Both the position numbers and the translations under genes were made by a program. Shown here one piece after another: positions 42,093 through 50,410 of a DNA stretch of 64,000 nucleotides; the stretch's first letter is position 1; each line of letters opens with the position of its first letter. This DNA comes from Pseudomonas paracarnis (GTDB lineage Bacteria > Pseudomonadota > Gammaproteobacteria > Pseudomonadales > Pseudomonadaceae): the NCBI RefSeq assembly GCF_904063055.1, contig NZ_CAJFCN010000008.1, positions 245,612 to 309,611 on the forward strand, in the 5' to 3' direction. Below the pieces are notes generated by a model. That model did not search any database. It was not told the DNA's origin and worked only from the letters and a program-made list of their open reading frames with translations.

Positions 42093-43169
42093 ATGGCTGA
42101 TTTACCGATCAATGACCTTAACGTTGAATCCAACGAGACCCTGATCACCCCCGATCAGCTCAAGCGCGAAATCCCCCTGAGCGACGCTGCCCTGCAGACC
42201 GTCACCAAGGGCCGCGAAGTCATCCGTGACATTCTCGACGGCACCGACCACCGTCTCTTCGTGGTGATCGGGCCCTGCTCTATCCACGACCTCAAGGCCG
42301 CCCACGAATATGCCGAGCGCCTCAAAGTGCTGGCGGCTGAAGTGTCCGACACCTTGTACCTGGTCATGCGCGTGTATTTCGAGAAACCGCGTACCACCGT
42401 CGGCTGGAAAGGCTTGATCAACGACCCGTACCTGGACGACTCCTTCAAGATCCAGGATGGCTTGCACATCGGTCGCAAACTGCTGCTGGACCTGGCTGAA
42501 ATGGGCCTGCCCACCGCCACCGAAGCCCTCGACCCGATCTCCCCGCAATATCTGCAGGACCTGATCAGCTGGTCGGCTATCGGCGCACGCACCACCGAAT
42601 CCCAGACCCACCGCGAAATGGCGTCCGGCCTGTCTTCGGCCGTAGGCTTCAAGAACGGCACTGACGGCGGCCTGACCGTGGCGATCAATGCGCTGCAATC
42701 GGTCTCCAGCCCTCATCGCTTCCTGGGTATCAACCAGGAAGGCGGCGTGTCCATCGTGACGACCAAGGGCAACGCCTACGGTCACGTGGTGCTGCGTGGC
42801 GGCAATGGCAAGCCCAACTATGATTCGGTCAGCGTCGCGCTGTGCGAACAGGCGCTGAACAAGGCCAAGATCAAGCCAAACATCATGGTCGACTGCAGCC
42901 ACGCCAACTCCAACAAAGACCCGGCCTTGCAGCCATTGGTGATGGAGAACGTTGCCAACCAGATTCTGGAAGGTAACCAGTCGATCATCGGTTTGATGGT
43001 CGAGAGCCATTTGAACTGGGGTTGCCAGGCGATTCCAAAAGACTTGGCCGACTTGCAGTACGGCGTGTCGATCACCGATGCCTGTATCGATTGGTCCGCC
43101 ACCGAAACTACCCTGCGCAGCATGCACGCCAAGCTCAAGGACGTGTTGCCCCAGCGCAAGCGCACCTGA
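42093..43169 (+). CDS. aroF: Class I 3-deoxy-7-phosphoheptulonate synthase
   Basis: 358-residue AroF/AroG/AroH-type DAHP synthase. VVIGPCSIHD, YFEKPRTTVGWKG, GFKNGTDGG, HVVLRGG and VDCSHANSNKDP are the phosphoenolpyruvate, erythrose-4-phosphate and metal-binding motifs. Start at ATG 42093 (MADLPINDLN). Which aromatic amino acid inhibits it cannot be read from sequence; the symbol is for the family. No leader-peptide attenuator is seen upstream. Confidence 0.92.
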   Translation: MADLPINDLNVESNETLITPDQLKREIPLSDAALQTVTKGREVIRDILDGTDHRLFVVIGPCSIHDLKAAHEYAERLKVLAAEVSDTLYLVMRVYFEKPRTTVGWKGLINDPYLDDSFKIQDGLHIGRKLLLDLAEMGLPTATEALDPISPQYLQDLISWSAIGARTTESQTHREMASGLSSAVGFKNGTDGGLTVAINALQSVSSPHRFLGINQEGGVSIVTTKGNAYGHVVLRGGNGKPNYDSVSVALCEQALNKAKIKPNIMVDCSHANSNKDPALQPLVMENVANQILEGNQSIIGLMVESHLNWGCQAIPKDLADLQYGVSITDACIDWSATETTLRSMHAKLKDVLPQRKRT

Positions 43170-43196
43170 GTCCGTACCGGTTTCGCGCACCCAAAA

Positions 43197-43223
43197 ACGC
43201 CGGGCTAAGCCCGGCGTTTTTTA
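43197..43223. terminator. Bidirectional terminator after class I DAHP synthase
   Basis: ACGCCGGG pairs with CCCGGCGT around a 5-base loop, followed by six T and preceded by five A; shared with the convergent GNAT gene. Confidence 0.9.
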
Positions 43224-43238
43224 TTGGCAACTGGTCAG

Positions 43239-43520
43239 TTACAGCTTCGCGGCATGGCGCTGGTGGCGCTCCATATAGCGTTCGACATAAGAGCACGACG
43301 GGATCACCGTGTAGCCAGCCTCTTCGGCAAACTTCAAGGCTTCCTCGGTCAACGCAGCCGCAATGCCTCGCCCCCGCAGTGCGTTGGGCACGAAGGTGCG
43401 ATAGATATCCAGGGTCTGCTTCCCGAGGTCCATGTAGGTCAGGTAGGCACGATGACCGTCCACATTGGTCTCGAACTGATGACCAGCCTGGTCATGGTGG
43501 ATGGACAACGCCTCGCTCAT
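43239..43520 (-). CDS. Short GNAT-like N-acetyltransferase
   Basis: 93 residues of the minimal GNAT family (DUF4442-free YjdJ type). The acetyl-CoA pyrophosphate loop is VPNALRGRGIAAALTEEAL and SCSYVERYMERH follows. Acceptor unknown. ATG 43520 or 43523 may start it. Confidence 0.87.
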   Translation of the reverse strand: MSEALSIHHDQAGHQFETNVDGHRAYLTYMDLGKQTLDIYRTFVPNALRGRGIAAALTEEALKFAEEAGYTVIPSCSYVERYMERHQRHAAKL

Positions 43521-43691
43521 CACTACTCCTCGCGGGTCTGAATTAACGACCCTACCTTACCGATGTTTTTCCGGCGAAGGAACATCTACGCCACCCCGTG
43601 CCGGTTTCGACAGCGAGAAAACCGTGAGCGCTCACAACCAGCACATAGGGAATAGTAGGCACCAATCCTGAAATTGCTCAAGGCGCACTCG

Positions 43692-43880
43692 TCATTCCCC
43701 GCCGCTGGTGGATATAGAAAGGGCCTCGATCAACCGGTGACCGATAGCCTGAACATTGCCGGCAGTTGAACCTTGAGACGAACTGGCGCTCTTAAAGTCA
43801 CCTCTAGATGCGCAAAAGATGCCCGCCGCAGTAAAGCCAAGCGTAACCAAAGTGCCCCGCTTCGTTATATAAAATTTCAT
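43692..43880 (-). CDS. Possible small hydrophobic peptide
   Basis: 62 residues beginning MKFYITKRGTLVTLGFTAAG, which has one membrane-like segment, then a Ser-rich polar tail. No Shine-Dalgarno is clear before the ATG and no family is recognised. It may be a chance frame in a non-coding region. Confidence 0.25.
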   Translation of the reverse strand: MKFYITKRGTLVTLGFTAAGIFCASRGDFKSASSSQGSTAGNVQAIGHRLIEALSISTSGGE

Positions 43881-44037
43881 CTATTTACAAGGCTTAACAC
43901 ATGCGGGCCGGCCCTTTCAGCCTGGATCCAATGTGCGTCCAGGTGCAAAAAATTGGACAGTTTTCATACAAACCGCCAAAAGATTAGCCAAAATAGATTC
44001 GGCACAAGAAATTTTTTTGCTTCTTGCGCAACGTCAG

Positions 44038-44065
44038 TTTACTTACTACAAGTAATGGGTAGTAT
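44038..44065 (+). promoter_or_regulatory. Promoter of oprI
   Basis: TTTACT (44038-44043) and TAGTAT (44060-44065) with a 16-base spacer in an AT-rich context. It predicts a leader of about 60 bases. Confidence 0.55.
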
Positions 44066-44132
44066 GTACGCCGGCTATTAGCTCACTCTGAGAAAGTAGC
44101 CATTAAATTGAAAGTCCTTGAAGGGGAACACG

Positions 44133-44384
44133 ATGAACAACGTTCTGAAATTCTCTGCTCTGGCTCTGGCCGCAGTTCTGGCTACCGGTTGCAGCAGCGT
44201 CTCCAAAGAAACCGAAGCTCGTCTGACTGCAACTGAAGACGCAGCAGCTCGCTCCCAGGCCCGTGCAGACGAAGCCTACCGTAAAGCTGATGAAGCTCTG
44301 GCTGCTGCTCAAAAAGCACAACAGACTGCTGACGAAGCTAACGAGCGCGCTCTGCGCATGCTTGAAAAAGCAAGCCGCAAGTAA
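44133..44384 (+). CDS. oprI: Major outer-membrane lipoprotein OprI
   Basis: 83-residue murein-type lipoprotein, among the most abundant Pseudomonas proteins. Signal peptide with lipobox ATGC (cysteine near 20), then an uninterrupted heptad coiled coil with many Ala-rich repeats (ARADEAYRKADEALAAAQKA) and a basic ending ASRK that can attach to peptidoglycan. ATG 44133 follows AGGGGAACACG. A strong promoter and terminator flank it. Confidence 0.97.
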   Translation: MNNVLKFSALALAAVLATGCSSVSKETEARLTATEDAAARSQARADEAYRKADEALAAAQKAQQTADEANERALRMLEKASRK

Positions 44385-44405
44385 TAATCCTTCGGGGTTG
44401 TTATC

Positions 44406-44437
44406 AAGCCGATCCATTTATGGGTCGGCTTTTTTTT
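44406..44437 (+). terminator. Rho-independent terminator of oprI
   Basis: A 10-bp stem with one G-T wobble (44406-44415 with 44422-44431) and a 6-base loop followed by eight T. Confidence 0.9.
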
Positions 44438-44452
44438 GCCTATGATTTGGCA

Positions 44453-44542
44453 TGTGGGAGCGGGCTTGCTCGCGAAAGCGGTGGGTCAGTCAACATCAAT
44501 GTTTGCCGGGCCGACGTCTTCGCGAGCAAGCCCGCTCCCACA
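44453..44542. repeat. REPIN after oprI
   Basis: TGTGGGAGCGGGCTTGCTCG and its inverted copy enclose about 35 bases. Confidence 0.85.
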
Positions 44543-44562
44543 GGGATGTTCGCTCAGGCTTA

Positions 44563-45528
44563 TTATTGAAGATCGAGCGGGGCGCTGGACGCCACAGGTG
44601 CGCCGCCTGGCACACCAATTTCGGTCGGCAAGCCATCCTCGGCGGCGACCACATCACGCACCTGGTCCCAGTTGACGCGTAGGTTATTGGACAGGTCTTC
44701 GCGCTTGAGCAACGCATTGATGACCGCGGTGTGCTTGTCGACCACCGATGGCGTACCGTCATCATTCAACGGCGTGTGGGCCTCAAGGTAGACCTTGCCA
44801 CCACTGCTGCCGAACTTGTACGCGTCATTGATGATGCGCACTGACGTGCCTACCGGCACCATGCCTGCCATTTCCAACACGTTGTTATTGAACATGCGGA
44901 AGCACCCGTGGCTGGTACGCGTGCCGATACCAAACTTCATGTTGGAGCCGTGAATCAGGTAACCCGGCGTGCCCAGGGTGAACTTGAACGGCCCCAGTGG
45001 GTTGTCGGGGCCGGCAGGCACCACGTTGGGGAGCGGGTCACCGTTGGCGGCGTGCTCGGCCTTGATCGAGGCCGGTGGCGTCCAGGTCGGGTTCGGCGTC
45101 TTGGCGATGATACTGGTATGGGCGATCGGCGAACCCCAGCCTTCCCGGCCAATGCCCAGAGGGAAGGTATAGACGACGTTTTGGCCTTTTGGATAGTAGT
45201 AGAGCCGGTATTCCGCCAGATTGATCACAATGCCTTCCCGCGGCCCGGGCGGCAGGATAAAGCGTGTCGGCAGCACAATCTCAGTGCCCGCACCCGGCAA
45301 CCAGGCATCGACACCCGGGTTGGCCGCGACCATTTCCGAATAGCCCAGGTCGTAGGTGGTGCCAAGGTCAGCAAAAGTGTCTTCGTACTTGGCCTTGATC
45401 ACTTGGACCTGGCCAACAATGTCCTCACCGGGCGGTGGCAAGGGCAACTGCAAGGCCGCCGCCGAACCCGCCGCACAAAGCGCAGCAAGAGACAGGCAGC
45501 AGGTGACGACGGAAAGGCGCGACAACAT
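44563..45528 (-). CDS. L,D-transpeptidase (ErfK/YbiS/YcfS/YnhG family)
   Basis: 321-residue periplasmic enzyme. Signal peptide (MLSRLSVVTCCLSLAALCAA), a LysM-like segment (about 35-85), then the YkuD domain with catalytic HGSNMKFGIGTR and SHGCFRMFN. Such enzymes form 3-3 crosslinks or attach lipoproteins to peptidoglycan. The neighbour OprI is a lipoprotein of the attached kind, which hints that this enzyme could couple it; that is inference. Start at ATG 45528. Confidence 0.9.
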   Translation of the reverse strand: MLSRLSVVTCCLSLAALCAAGSAAALQLPLPPPGEDIVGQVQVIKAKYEDTFADLGTTYDLGYSEMVAANPGVDAWLPGAGTEIVLPTRFILPPGPREGIVINLAEYRLYYYPKGQNVVYTFPLGIGREGWGSPIAHTSIIAKTPNPTWTPPASIKAEHAANGDPLPNVVPAGPDNPLGPFKFTLGTPGYLIHGSNMKFGIGTRTSHGCFRMFNNNVLEMAGMVPVGTSVRIINDAYKFGSSGGKVYLEAHTPLNDDGTPSVVDKHTAVINALLKREDLSNNLRVNWDQVRDVVAAEDGLPTEIGVPGGAPVASSAPLDLQ

Positions 45529-45606
45529 CCTGAAAATCCTTCGCAAGACGACGGGTAGGGAAAAATTGATTGTATACGGCTTCGCAGCGCCAAGCTTCAA
45601 GCTGTT

Positions 45607-45900
45607 TTACAGCTCGAAGCGCAGCTCCGGCCAGATCGGCGGCGTGCCGCGCTTTTGCGATTCTAGAATCGCCCGGCATAACGGGCAGAGTCGCTGGTCT
45701 TGAAAAATCGAGCGGTTGACCGATGACCAGCGTGGCTGTGCGGGCAATAAAGTGCCGCAGAGCGTGCGGTCGATGGAGCCGCCCAGTTCCAATTGACGCG
45801 CCACCAAATGCACTCGCACTTCCTGGCAGGCGAACAGGTCCAGCTGCTCGTCCGGCTCGATCAGTTGGTAGTTAAACAGGGACCAGGCAGGGCGCGACAT
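45607..45900 (-). CDS. Uncharacterised small cysteine-containing protein
   Basis: 97 residues (101 if started at 45912). Contains LCGTLL and LCPLCRAILESQKR, so a CxxC pair that might bind metal. No signal or membrane segment. Family not recognised. Sits between the L,D-transpeptidase and tesA, same strand. Confidence 0.7.
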   Translation of the reverse strand: MSRPAWSLFNYQLIEPDEQLDLFACQEVRVHLVARQLELGGSIDRTLCGTLLPAQPRWSSVNRSIFQDQRLCPLCRAILESQKRGTPPIWPELRFEL

Positions 45901-45958
45901 CGAGGGCTCCAAATCAGGGGGGCGCCACCTTAGCCGAAAGCCTGCCGGTAGAAAAGCG

Positions 45959-46564
45959 TCATAGCAGCGGTTTTAGCGCCGGCCAGACATTTTCCAGCAA
46001 CTTGTCTTGCGCCGCGACCGCCGGGTGCAGCCCGTCAGCTTGCATCAACTCCGGATGGCCACCCACGCCCTCGAGGAAAAACGGCACAAACGGCACCTTT
46101 TCTTTCTGTGCCACATCACCGAATACCTTGGCAAAAGCTTCGACATAGCGCTTGCCGTAATTGGGCGGAATCTGCATACCCAACAGCAGCACCTTGGCGC
46201 CGCTGTCCCGGGACTGCTGAATCATCGAAGCAAGATTTTGTTGCAATTGCGCAGGCGGCTGGCCGCGCAAGCCATCGTTGCCACCCAACTCGATCACCAC
46301 CACGTCCGGTTTGTGCGTTGCAAGCGCCGCGGGCAGCCGCGCGAGGCCTCCTGCACTGGTGTCGCCACTGATGGAAGCATTGACCACTTTGTCGTCAAAA
46401 CCCTCCTGCTTGAGCCGTTGCTCCAGCAACGCGACCCACCCTTTGCGGGTATCCAGGCCGAAACCGGCACTGATACTATCGCCAACGATCAGGACTGTAC
46501 CCGCCGCTGCGTTCTGGGCCATGCACATCAAGGCCAGGCCAGCACTCAAAAACCACACTCGCAT
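45959..46564 (-). CDS. tesA: Acyl-CoA thioesterase I / arylesterase / lysophospholipase TesA
   Basis: 201-residue periplasmic GDSL hydrolase. Signal peptide (MRVWFLSAGLALMCMAQNAAA), GDSISAGFG with the catalytic serine, GGNDGLRG block, and DGLHP with the catalytic Asp and His. ATG 46564 is used; ATG 46576 adds four residues. Its start is 10 bases from that of the divergent ABC gene. Confidence 0.93.
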   Translation of the reverse strand: MRVWFLSAGLALMCMAQNAAAGTVLIVGDSISAGFGLDTRKGWVALLEQRLKQEGFDDKVVNASISGDTSAGGLARLPAALATHKPDVVVIELGGNDGLRGQPPAQLQQNLASMIQQSRDSGAKVLLLGMQIPPNYGKRYVEAFAKVFGDVAQKEKVPFVPFFLEGVGGHPELMQADGLHPAVAAQDKLLENVWPALKPLL

Positions 46565-46574
46565 CGGATTCTCC

Positions 46575-47258
46575 ATGGGCGCAAGCATTCTCACCGCGCG
46601 AAACCTTAGCAAAGTGGTTCCCAGCGCGGAAGGTGAACTGACTATCCTGCACGAACTGAGCCTGGAACTGAACAAGGGCGATAGCCTGGCTATCGTCGGC
46701 AGCTCCGGTTCCGGTAAATCCACACTACTGGGCCTGCTGGCCGGCCTCGACCTGCCCAGCAGCGGCGAAGTGACCCTGGCCGGGCAAGCCCTGAGCACCC
46801 TCGACGAAGATCAGCGCGCGCGCATCCGTGCCGAGCATGTGGGTTTCGTATTCCAATCCTTCCAATTGCTCGACAGCTTGAATGCTCTGGAAAACGTGAT
46901 GCTGCCGCTGGAGCTGGACGGTCGCCAGGACGCCCGCGAGCGAGCCAAACACCTGCTGGAGCGCGTAGGCCTGGGCCAGCGCCTGACCCACTCGCCCCGC
47001 CAACTGTCCGGTGGCGAACAACAACGCGTGGCGATTGCCCGCGCGTTTGCCGCCGAACCGGACGTGCTGTTTGCCGACGAGCCCACCGGCAACCTCGACA
47101 GCCATACTGGCGAGCGCATCAGCGACCTGTTGTTCGAGTTGAATAAAGAGAGCGGTACGACCCTGGTACTGGTCACCCACGACGAGCGCCTGGCCCACCG
47201 TTGCCGGCGCCTGATCCGCCTTGAAGCCGGCCTGATGGTCGCGCCCCTGGAGCCTTGA
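46575..47258 (+). CDS. ABC transporter ATP-binding protein (YbbA-like)
   Basis: 227-residue ATPase of the MacB/LolD type. Walker A GSSGSGKST, signature LSGGEQQRVAIARA, Walker B VLFADEPTGNLDS, H-loop LVLVTHDERLA. Start at ATG 46575. Stop overlaps the ATG of the permease gene. The tesA-ybbA-ybbP arrangement is conserved in enterobacteria and suggests an envelope lipid or lipoprotein role. Confidence 0.9.
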   Translation: MGASILTARNLSKVVPSAEGELTILHELSLELNKGDSLAIVGSSGSGKSTLLGLLAGLDLPSSGEVTLAGQALSTLDEDQRARIRAEHVGFVFQSFQLLDSLNALENVMLPLELDGRQDARERAKHLLERVGLGQRLTHSPRQLSGGEQQRVAIARAFAAEPDVLFADEPTGNLDSHTGERISDLLFELNKESGTTLVLVTHDERLAHRCRRLIRLEAGLMVAPLEP

Positions 47259-49768
47259 TGGCACGTTTGCCGCTGTTGCGCCTGTTCAGTCTTGCCATGC
47301 GTCAGTTACTGCGCGATGCCCGCGCCGGCGAATTGCGCGTGCTGTTCTTTGCCCTGCTGGTGGCCGTGGCCGCCAGCACCGCTATCGGCTACTTTGGTGC
47401 GCGCCTCAACGGCGCCATGCTGCTGCGCGCCACCGAATTCCTCGGCGCCGACCTGGTGCTCGAAGGCAGCTCGCCGGCCCGTGCCGAGCAAATCAAATCT
47501 GGGACCGAATTGGGCCTGGATCACGCTCGCATCGTGGAGTTCTCCAGCGTTATCGCCACCGATAACGGCATCCAGCTCTCCAGCATCAAGGCGGTCAACG
47601 AGCAGTACCCCTTGCGCGGCGAGCTTAAAAGCAGCACCGAGCCCTTCGGTACGCAAATCCCGGGCGGTGGCCCCAAACCTGGTGAAGCCTGGGTAGAAGC
47701 ACGGTTGCTGACGGCGCTGGACCTGAAAGTCGGCGACAGCATCGATGTCGGCATGAAGACCCTGCGCCTGGCGCGCATCCTGAACTATGAGCCCGACCGC
47801 GCAGGCAACTTTTACAGCCTCACGCCCAGGGTCATGATCAACCTGGCGGACCTGGACGCCACCGGTGTCGTCCAGCCAGGCAGCCGTGTCAGCTACCGCG
47901 AACTATGGCGTGCGCCACAAGGCAGCACAGCGCTGCAAACTTATCGCGACCTGGTCAAACCGGGCCTGGCTGCCAACCAGCGCCTGCAGGACTCCCGCGA
48001 TGGCAACCAGCAAATCGGCGGCGCACTGGGCAAGGCCGAACGTTACCTGAACATGGCCAGCCTAGTGGCTGTGCTGCTGGCTGGCGTCGCCGTGGCGCTG
48101 TCAGCCAACCGCTTCGCCAGTCGACGTTTCGATGCCAGCGCGTTGTTGCGCTGCCTGGGCTTGTCGCGCCGTGAAGCCATGCTGCTGTTCAGCCTGCAAC
48201 TGAGCGTACTGGGCTTGCTGGCGAGCCTGGCCGGCGCCCTGCTCGGCTGGCTGGCGCAATTTGGCCTGTTCTACTTCCTGCACGACCTGCTACCCGCCGA
48301 CGTACCGCCAGGCGGGCTGCTACCGGCCGTCGCGGGGATTGGCACCGGGCTGGTCGCCCTCGCCGGCTTCGCCCTCCCGCCGCTGGCCGCACTGGGCCGG
48401 GTACCGCCGCTGCGGGTATTGCGCCGCGATTTGCTGCCTATTCCTTCAAGCACTTGGATGGTCTACGGCGCGGCACTGTTTGCCTTGGGCCTGATCATGT
48501 GGCGCCTGAGCCTGGACCTGGTATTGACCTTCGCGTTACTCGGCGGCGGTGTAGTCGCTGCGCTGCTCCTGGGTGGCTTGCTGCTGTTGTTGCTACAGAG
48601 CCTGCGGCGGTTACTGGCTCGTGCCTCCCTGCCGTGGCGCCTGGGCCTGGGCCAATTGTTGCGTCACCCGTTGGCGGCGGCAGGCCAATCCCTGGCCTTT
48701 GGCTTGATCCTGTTGTCCATGGGGTTGATCGCGCTGTTGCGAGGCGAATTGCTCGACACCTGGCAAAACCAGTTGCCCAAGGATGCGCCCAACTACTTCG
48801 CCCTGAATATCCTGCCGGCCGACAAGGACGCCTTTGGCGCCCGTCTGCTGGACGTCCAGGCACAAGCGGCGCCGCTCTACCCGGTGGTGCCGGGGCGCTT
48901 GATCAGCATCAATGGCGAACCCGTGCAGGAGATTGTCAGCAAGGACTCCAGTGGCGACCGGGCCACTCAACGCGATCTGAGCCTGACCTGGGCAGCCGAC
49001 TTGCCAGCGGGTAACGTCCTGACGGCAGGTACGTGGTGGTCGGCGCAACCCACTGACGGGGTTCCTGGCGTGTCGGTGGAAGCCAAGGTGGCCGAGAGCT
49101 TGAAGCTCAAGCTCAACGACCATTTATTGTTCACCATCGGTGGGGAAAACCGTGAAGCACGGGTCACCAGCCTGCGCACCATCAACTGGGATAACTTCCA
49201 GCCCAACTTCTTCATGATTTTCCAACCGGGCACCTTGAAGGATCTGCCCGCGACCTACCTCACCAGCTTCTATCTGGCTCCCGGCCATGACCAACAGATC
49301 GTCGACCTGTCACGGGCCTTCCCGGCGGTCACTATCCTGCAGGTCGAGGCCCTGCTGGAGCAGTTGCGCAGCATCCTCGCCCAAGTGACGTTGGCGGTCG
49401 AATACGTGCTGTTGTTTGTACTCGCGGCGGGCATGGCAGTGTTGTTCTCTGGCCTGCAGGCCACCCTGGATGAACGAATCCGCCAAGGTGCATTGCTGCG
49501 AGCCTTGGGCGCCGAGCGCAAGTTGCTGGTCAAGGCCCGACGCATCGAATTCGGTCTGTTGGGGGCGGTCAGTGGCTTGCTGGCGGCACTGGGCACCGAA
49601 CTGGTGACCTGGGTGCTGTACCGCTATGCCTTTGACCTGGCGTGGCATCCCCACCCGTGGTTGTTACTGCTGCCCGTGATCGGTGCCGTGCTGATTGGCG
49701 CTGCCGGGGTATTCGGCACACGCCGTGCACTGAATGCCAGCCCGCTGACCGTATTGCGCGAAGGCTGA
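47258..49768 (+). CDS. FtsX-family ABC permease (YbbP-like)
   Basis: 836-residue inner-membrane permease with two FtsX-type modules. An N-terminal segment (about 20-45), a large periplasmic domain (about 50-250), then four segments (about 265-410), further segments (about 440-500), a second periplasmic part and three C-terminal segments with VLREG at the end. Pairs with the ATPase just upstream. Substrate unknown. Confidence 0.9.
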   Translation: MARLPLLRLFSLAMRQLLRDARAGELRVLFFALLVAVAASTAIGYFGARLNGAMLLRATEFLGADLVLEGSSPARAEQIKSGTELGLDHARIVEFSSVIATDNGIQLSSIKAVNEQYPLRGELKSSTEPFGTQIPGGGPKPGEAWVEARLLTALDLKVGDSIDVGMKTLRLARILNYEPDRAGNFYSLTPRVMINLADLDATGVVQPGSRVSYRELWRAPQGSTALQTYRDLVKPGLAANQRLQDSRDGNQQIGGALGKAERYLNMASLVAVLLAGVAVALSANRFASRRFDASALLRCLGLSRREAMLLFSLQLSVLGLLASLAGALLGWLAQFGLFYFLHDLLPADVPPGGLLPAVAGIGTGLVALAGFALPPLAALGRVPPLRVLRRDLLPIPSSTWMVYGAALFALGLIMWRLSLDLVLTFALLGGGVVAALLLGGLLLLLLQSLRRLLARASLPWRLGLGQLLRHPLAAAGQSLAFGLILLSMGLIALLRGELLDTWQNQLPKDAPNYFALNILPADKDAFGARLLDVQAQAAPLYPVVPGRLISINGEPVQEIVSKDSSGDRATQRDLSLTWAADLPAGNVLTAGTWWSAQPTDGVPGVSVEAKVAESLKLKLNDHLLFTIGGENREARVTSLRTINWDNFQPNFFMIFQPGTLKDLPATYLTSFYLAPGHDQQIVDLSRAFPAVTILQVEALLEQLRSILAQVTLAVEYVLLFVLAAGMAVLFSGLQATLDERIRQGALLRALGAERKLLVKARRIEFGLLGAVSGLLAALGTELVTWVLYRYAFDLAWHPHPWLLLLPVIGAVLIGAAGVFGTRRALNASPLTVLREG

Positions 49769-49806
49769 GACCTGGATGGCACGCCCCCAGCCAAGGGTAC
49801 GTGCCA

Positions 49807-50286
49807 TCAGGCGGTCTTCACATATTCGATCTTGGTGATCCACCAGCACACCTCTCCGCCGGGGGTCTGTACGATTGCCTCGTCGTCCACCTCCTTGCGC
49901 AGCAGGGCCCGTGCCATGGGTGAGTCGATGGAAATGTAATCCATGCGATCGTAGATCTCGTCATAACCGACGATGCGAAAACGCTTGGTCTCGCCCTGTT
50001 CGTTTTCGATTTCGACCCATGCACCGAAAAATACCTTTCCTTCCTGCTCGGGCATGTACTCCACCACCCGCATGTCTTCCAGGCGTTTGCGCAGGTAACG
50101 CACCCGTCGGTCGATCTCGCGCAACAGCTTCTTGTTGTACTGGTAATCCGCATTTTCACTGCGATCTCCCAGGGAGGCGGCCCAGGTCACTTTGCGTGTG
50201 GTATCCGGGCGTTTCTCTCGCCACAGGTAATCCAGCTCTTTTTTCAGCGCTTCATGACCTTCTTTGGTAATCAGCTTGGTACTCAA
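49807..50286 (-). CDS. greB: Transcription elongation factor GreB
   Basis: 159 residues. Coiled-coil tip motif LGDRSENADYQYNKKLLREID with its acidic residues is intact, and the C-terminal FKBP-like domain ends DDEAIVQTPGGEVCWWITKIEY. GreB stimulates transcript cleavage in backtracked RNA polymerase. No ATG fits; TTG 50286 (giving LSTKLITKEG) matches family starts, with a TTG at 50313 as alternative. Convergent with the permease gene. Confidence 0.92.
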   Translation of the reverse strand: MSTKLITKEGHEALKKELDYLWREKRPDTTRKVTWAASLGDRSENADYQYNKKLLREIDRRVRYLRKRLEDMRVVEYMPEQEGKVFFGAWVEIENEQGETKRFRIVGYDEIYDRMDYISIDSPMARALLRKEVDDEAIVQTPGGEVCWWITKIEYVKTA

Positions 50287-50410
50287 ACGCTTGCATCCCC
50301 AGGCAATGTCCAATGGTGCCGTTATGCCAGGGCATCATGCCCAGGCAGCGGCCGGCTGGGACTGATGATAAATGAACCCTGGAAAGTATCCAGGCCGGCG
50401 CCCCATTACC

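Larger units (their letters stand above)
43521..44132. other. Long AT-rich intergenic region before oprI
   Basis: About 610 bases between the GNAT gene and oprI. The right part is AT-rich and carries the oprI promoter. The middle has one weak small open frame on the minus strand (43692-43880), listed apart. No RNA gene is evident. Confidence 0.5.
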
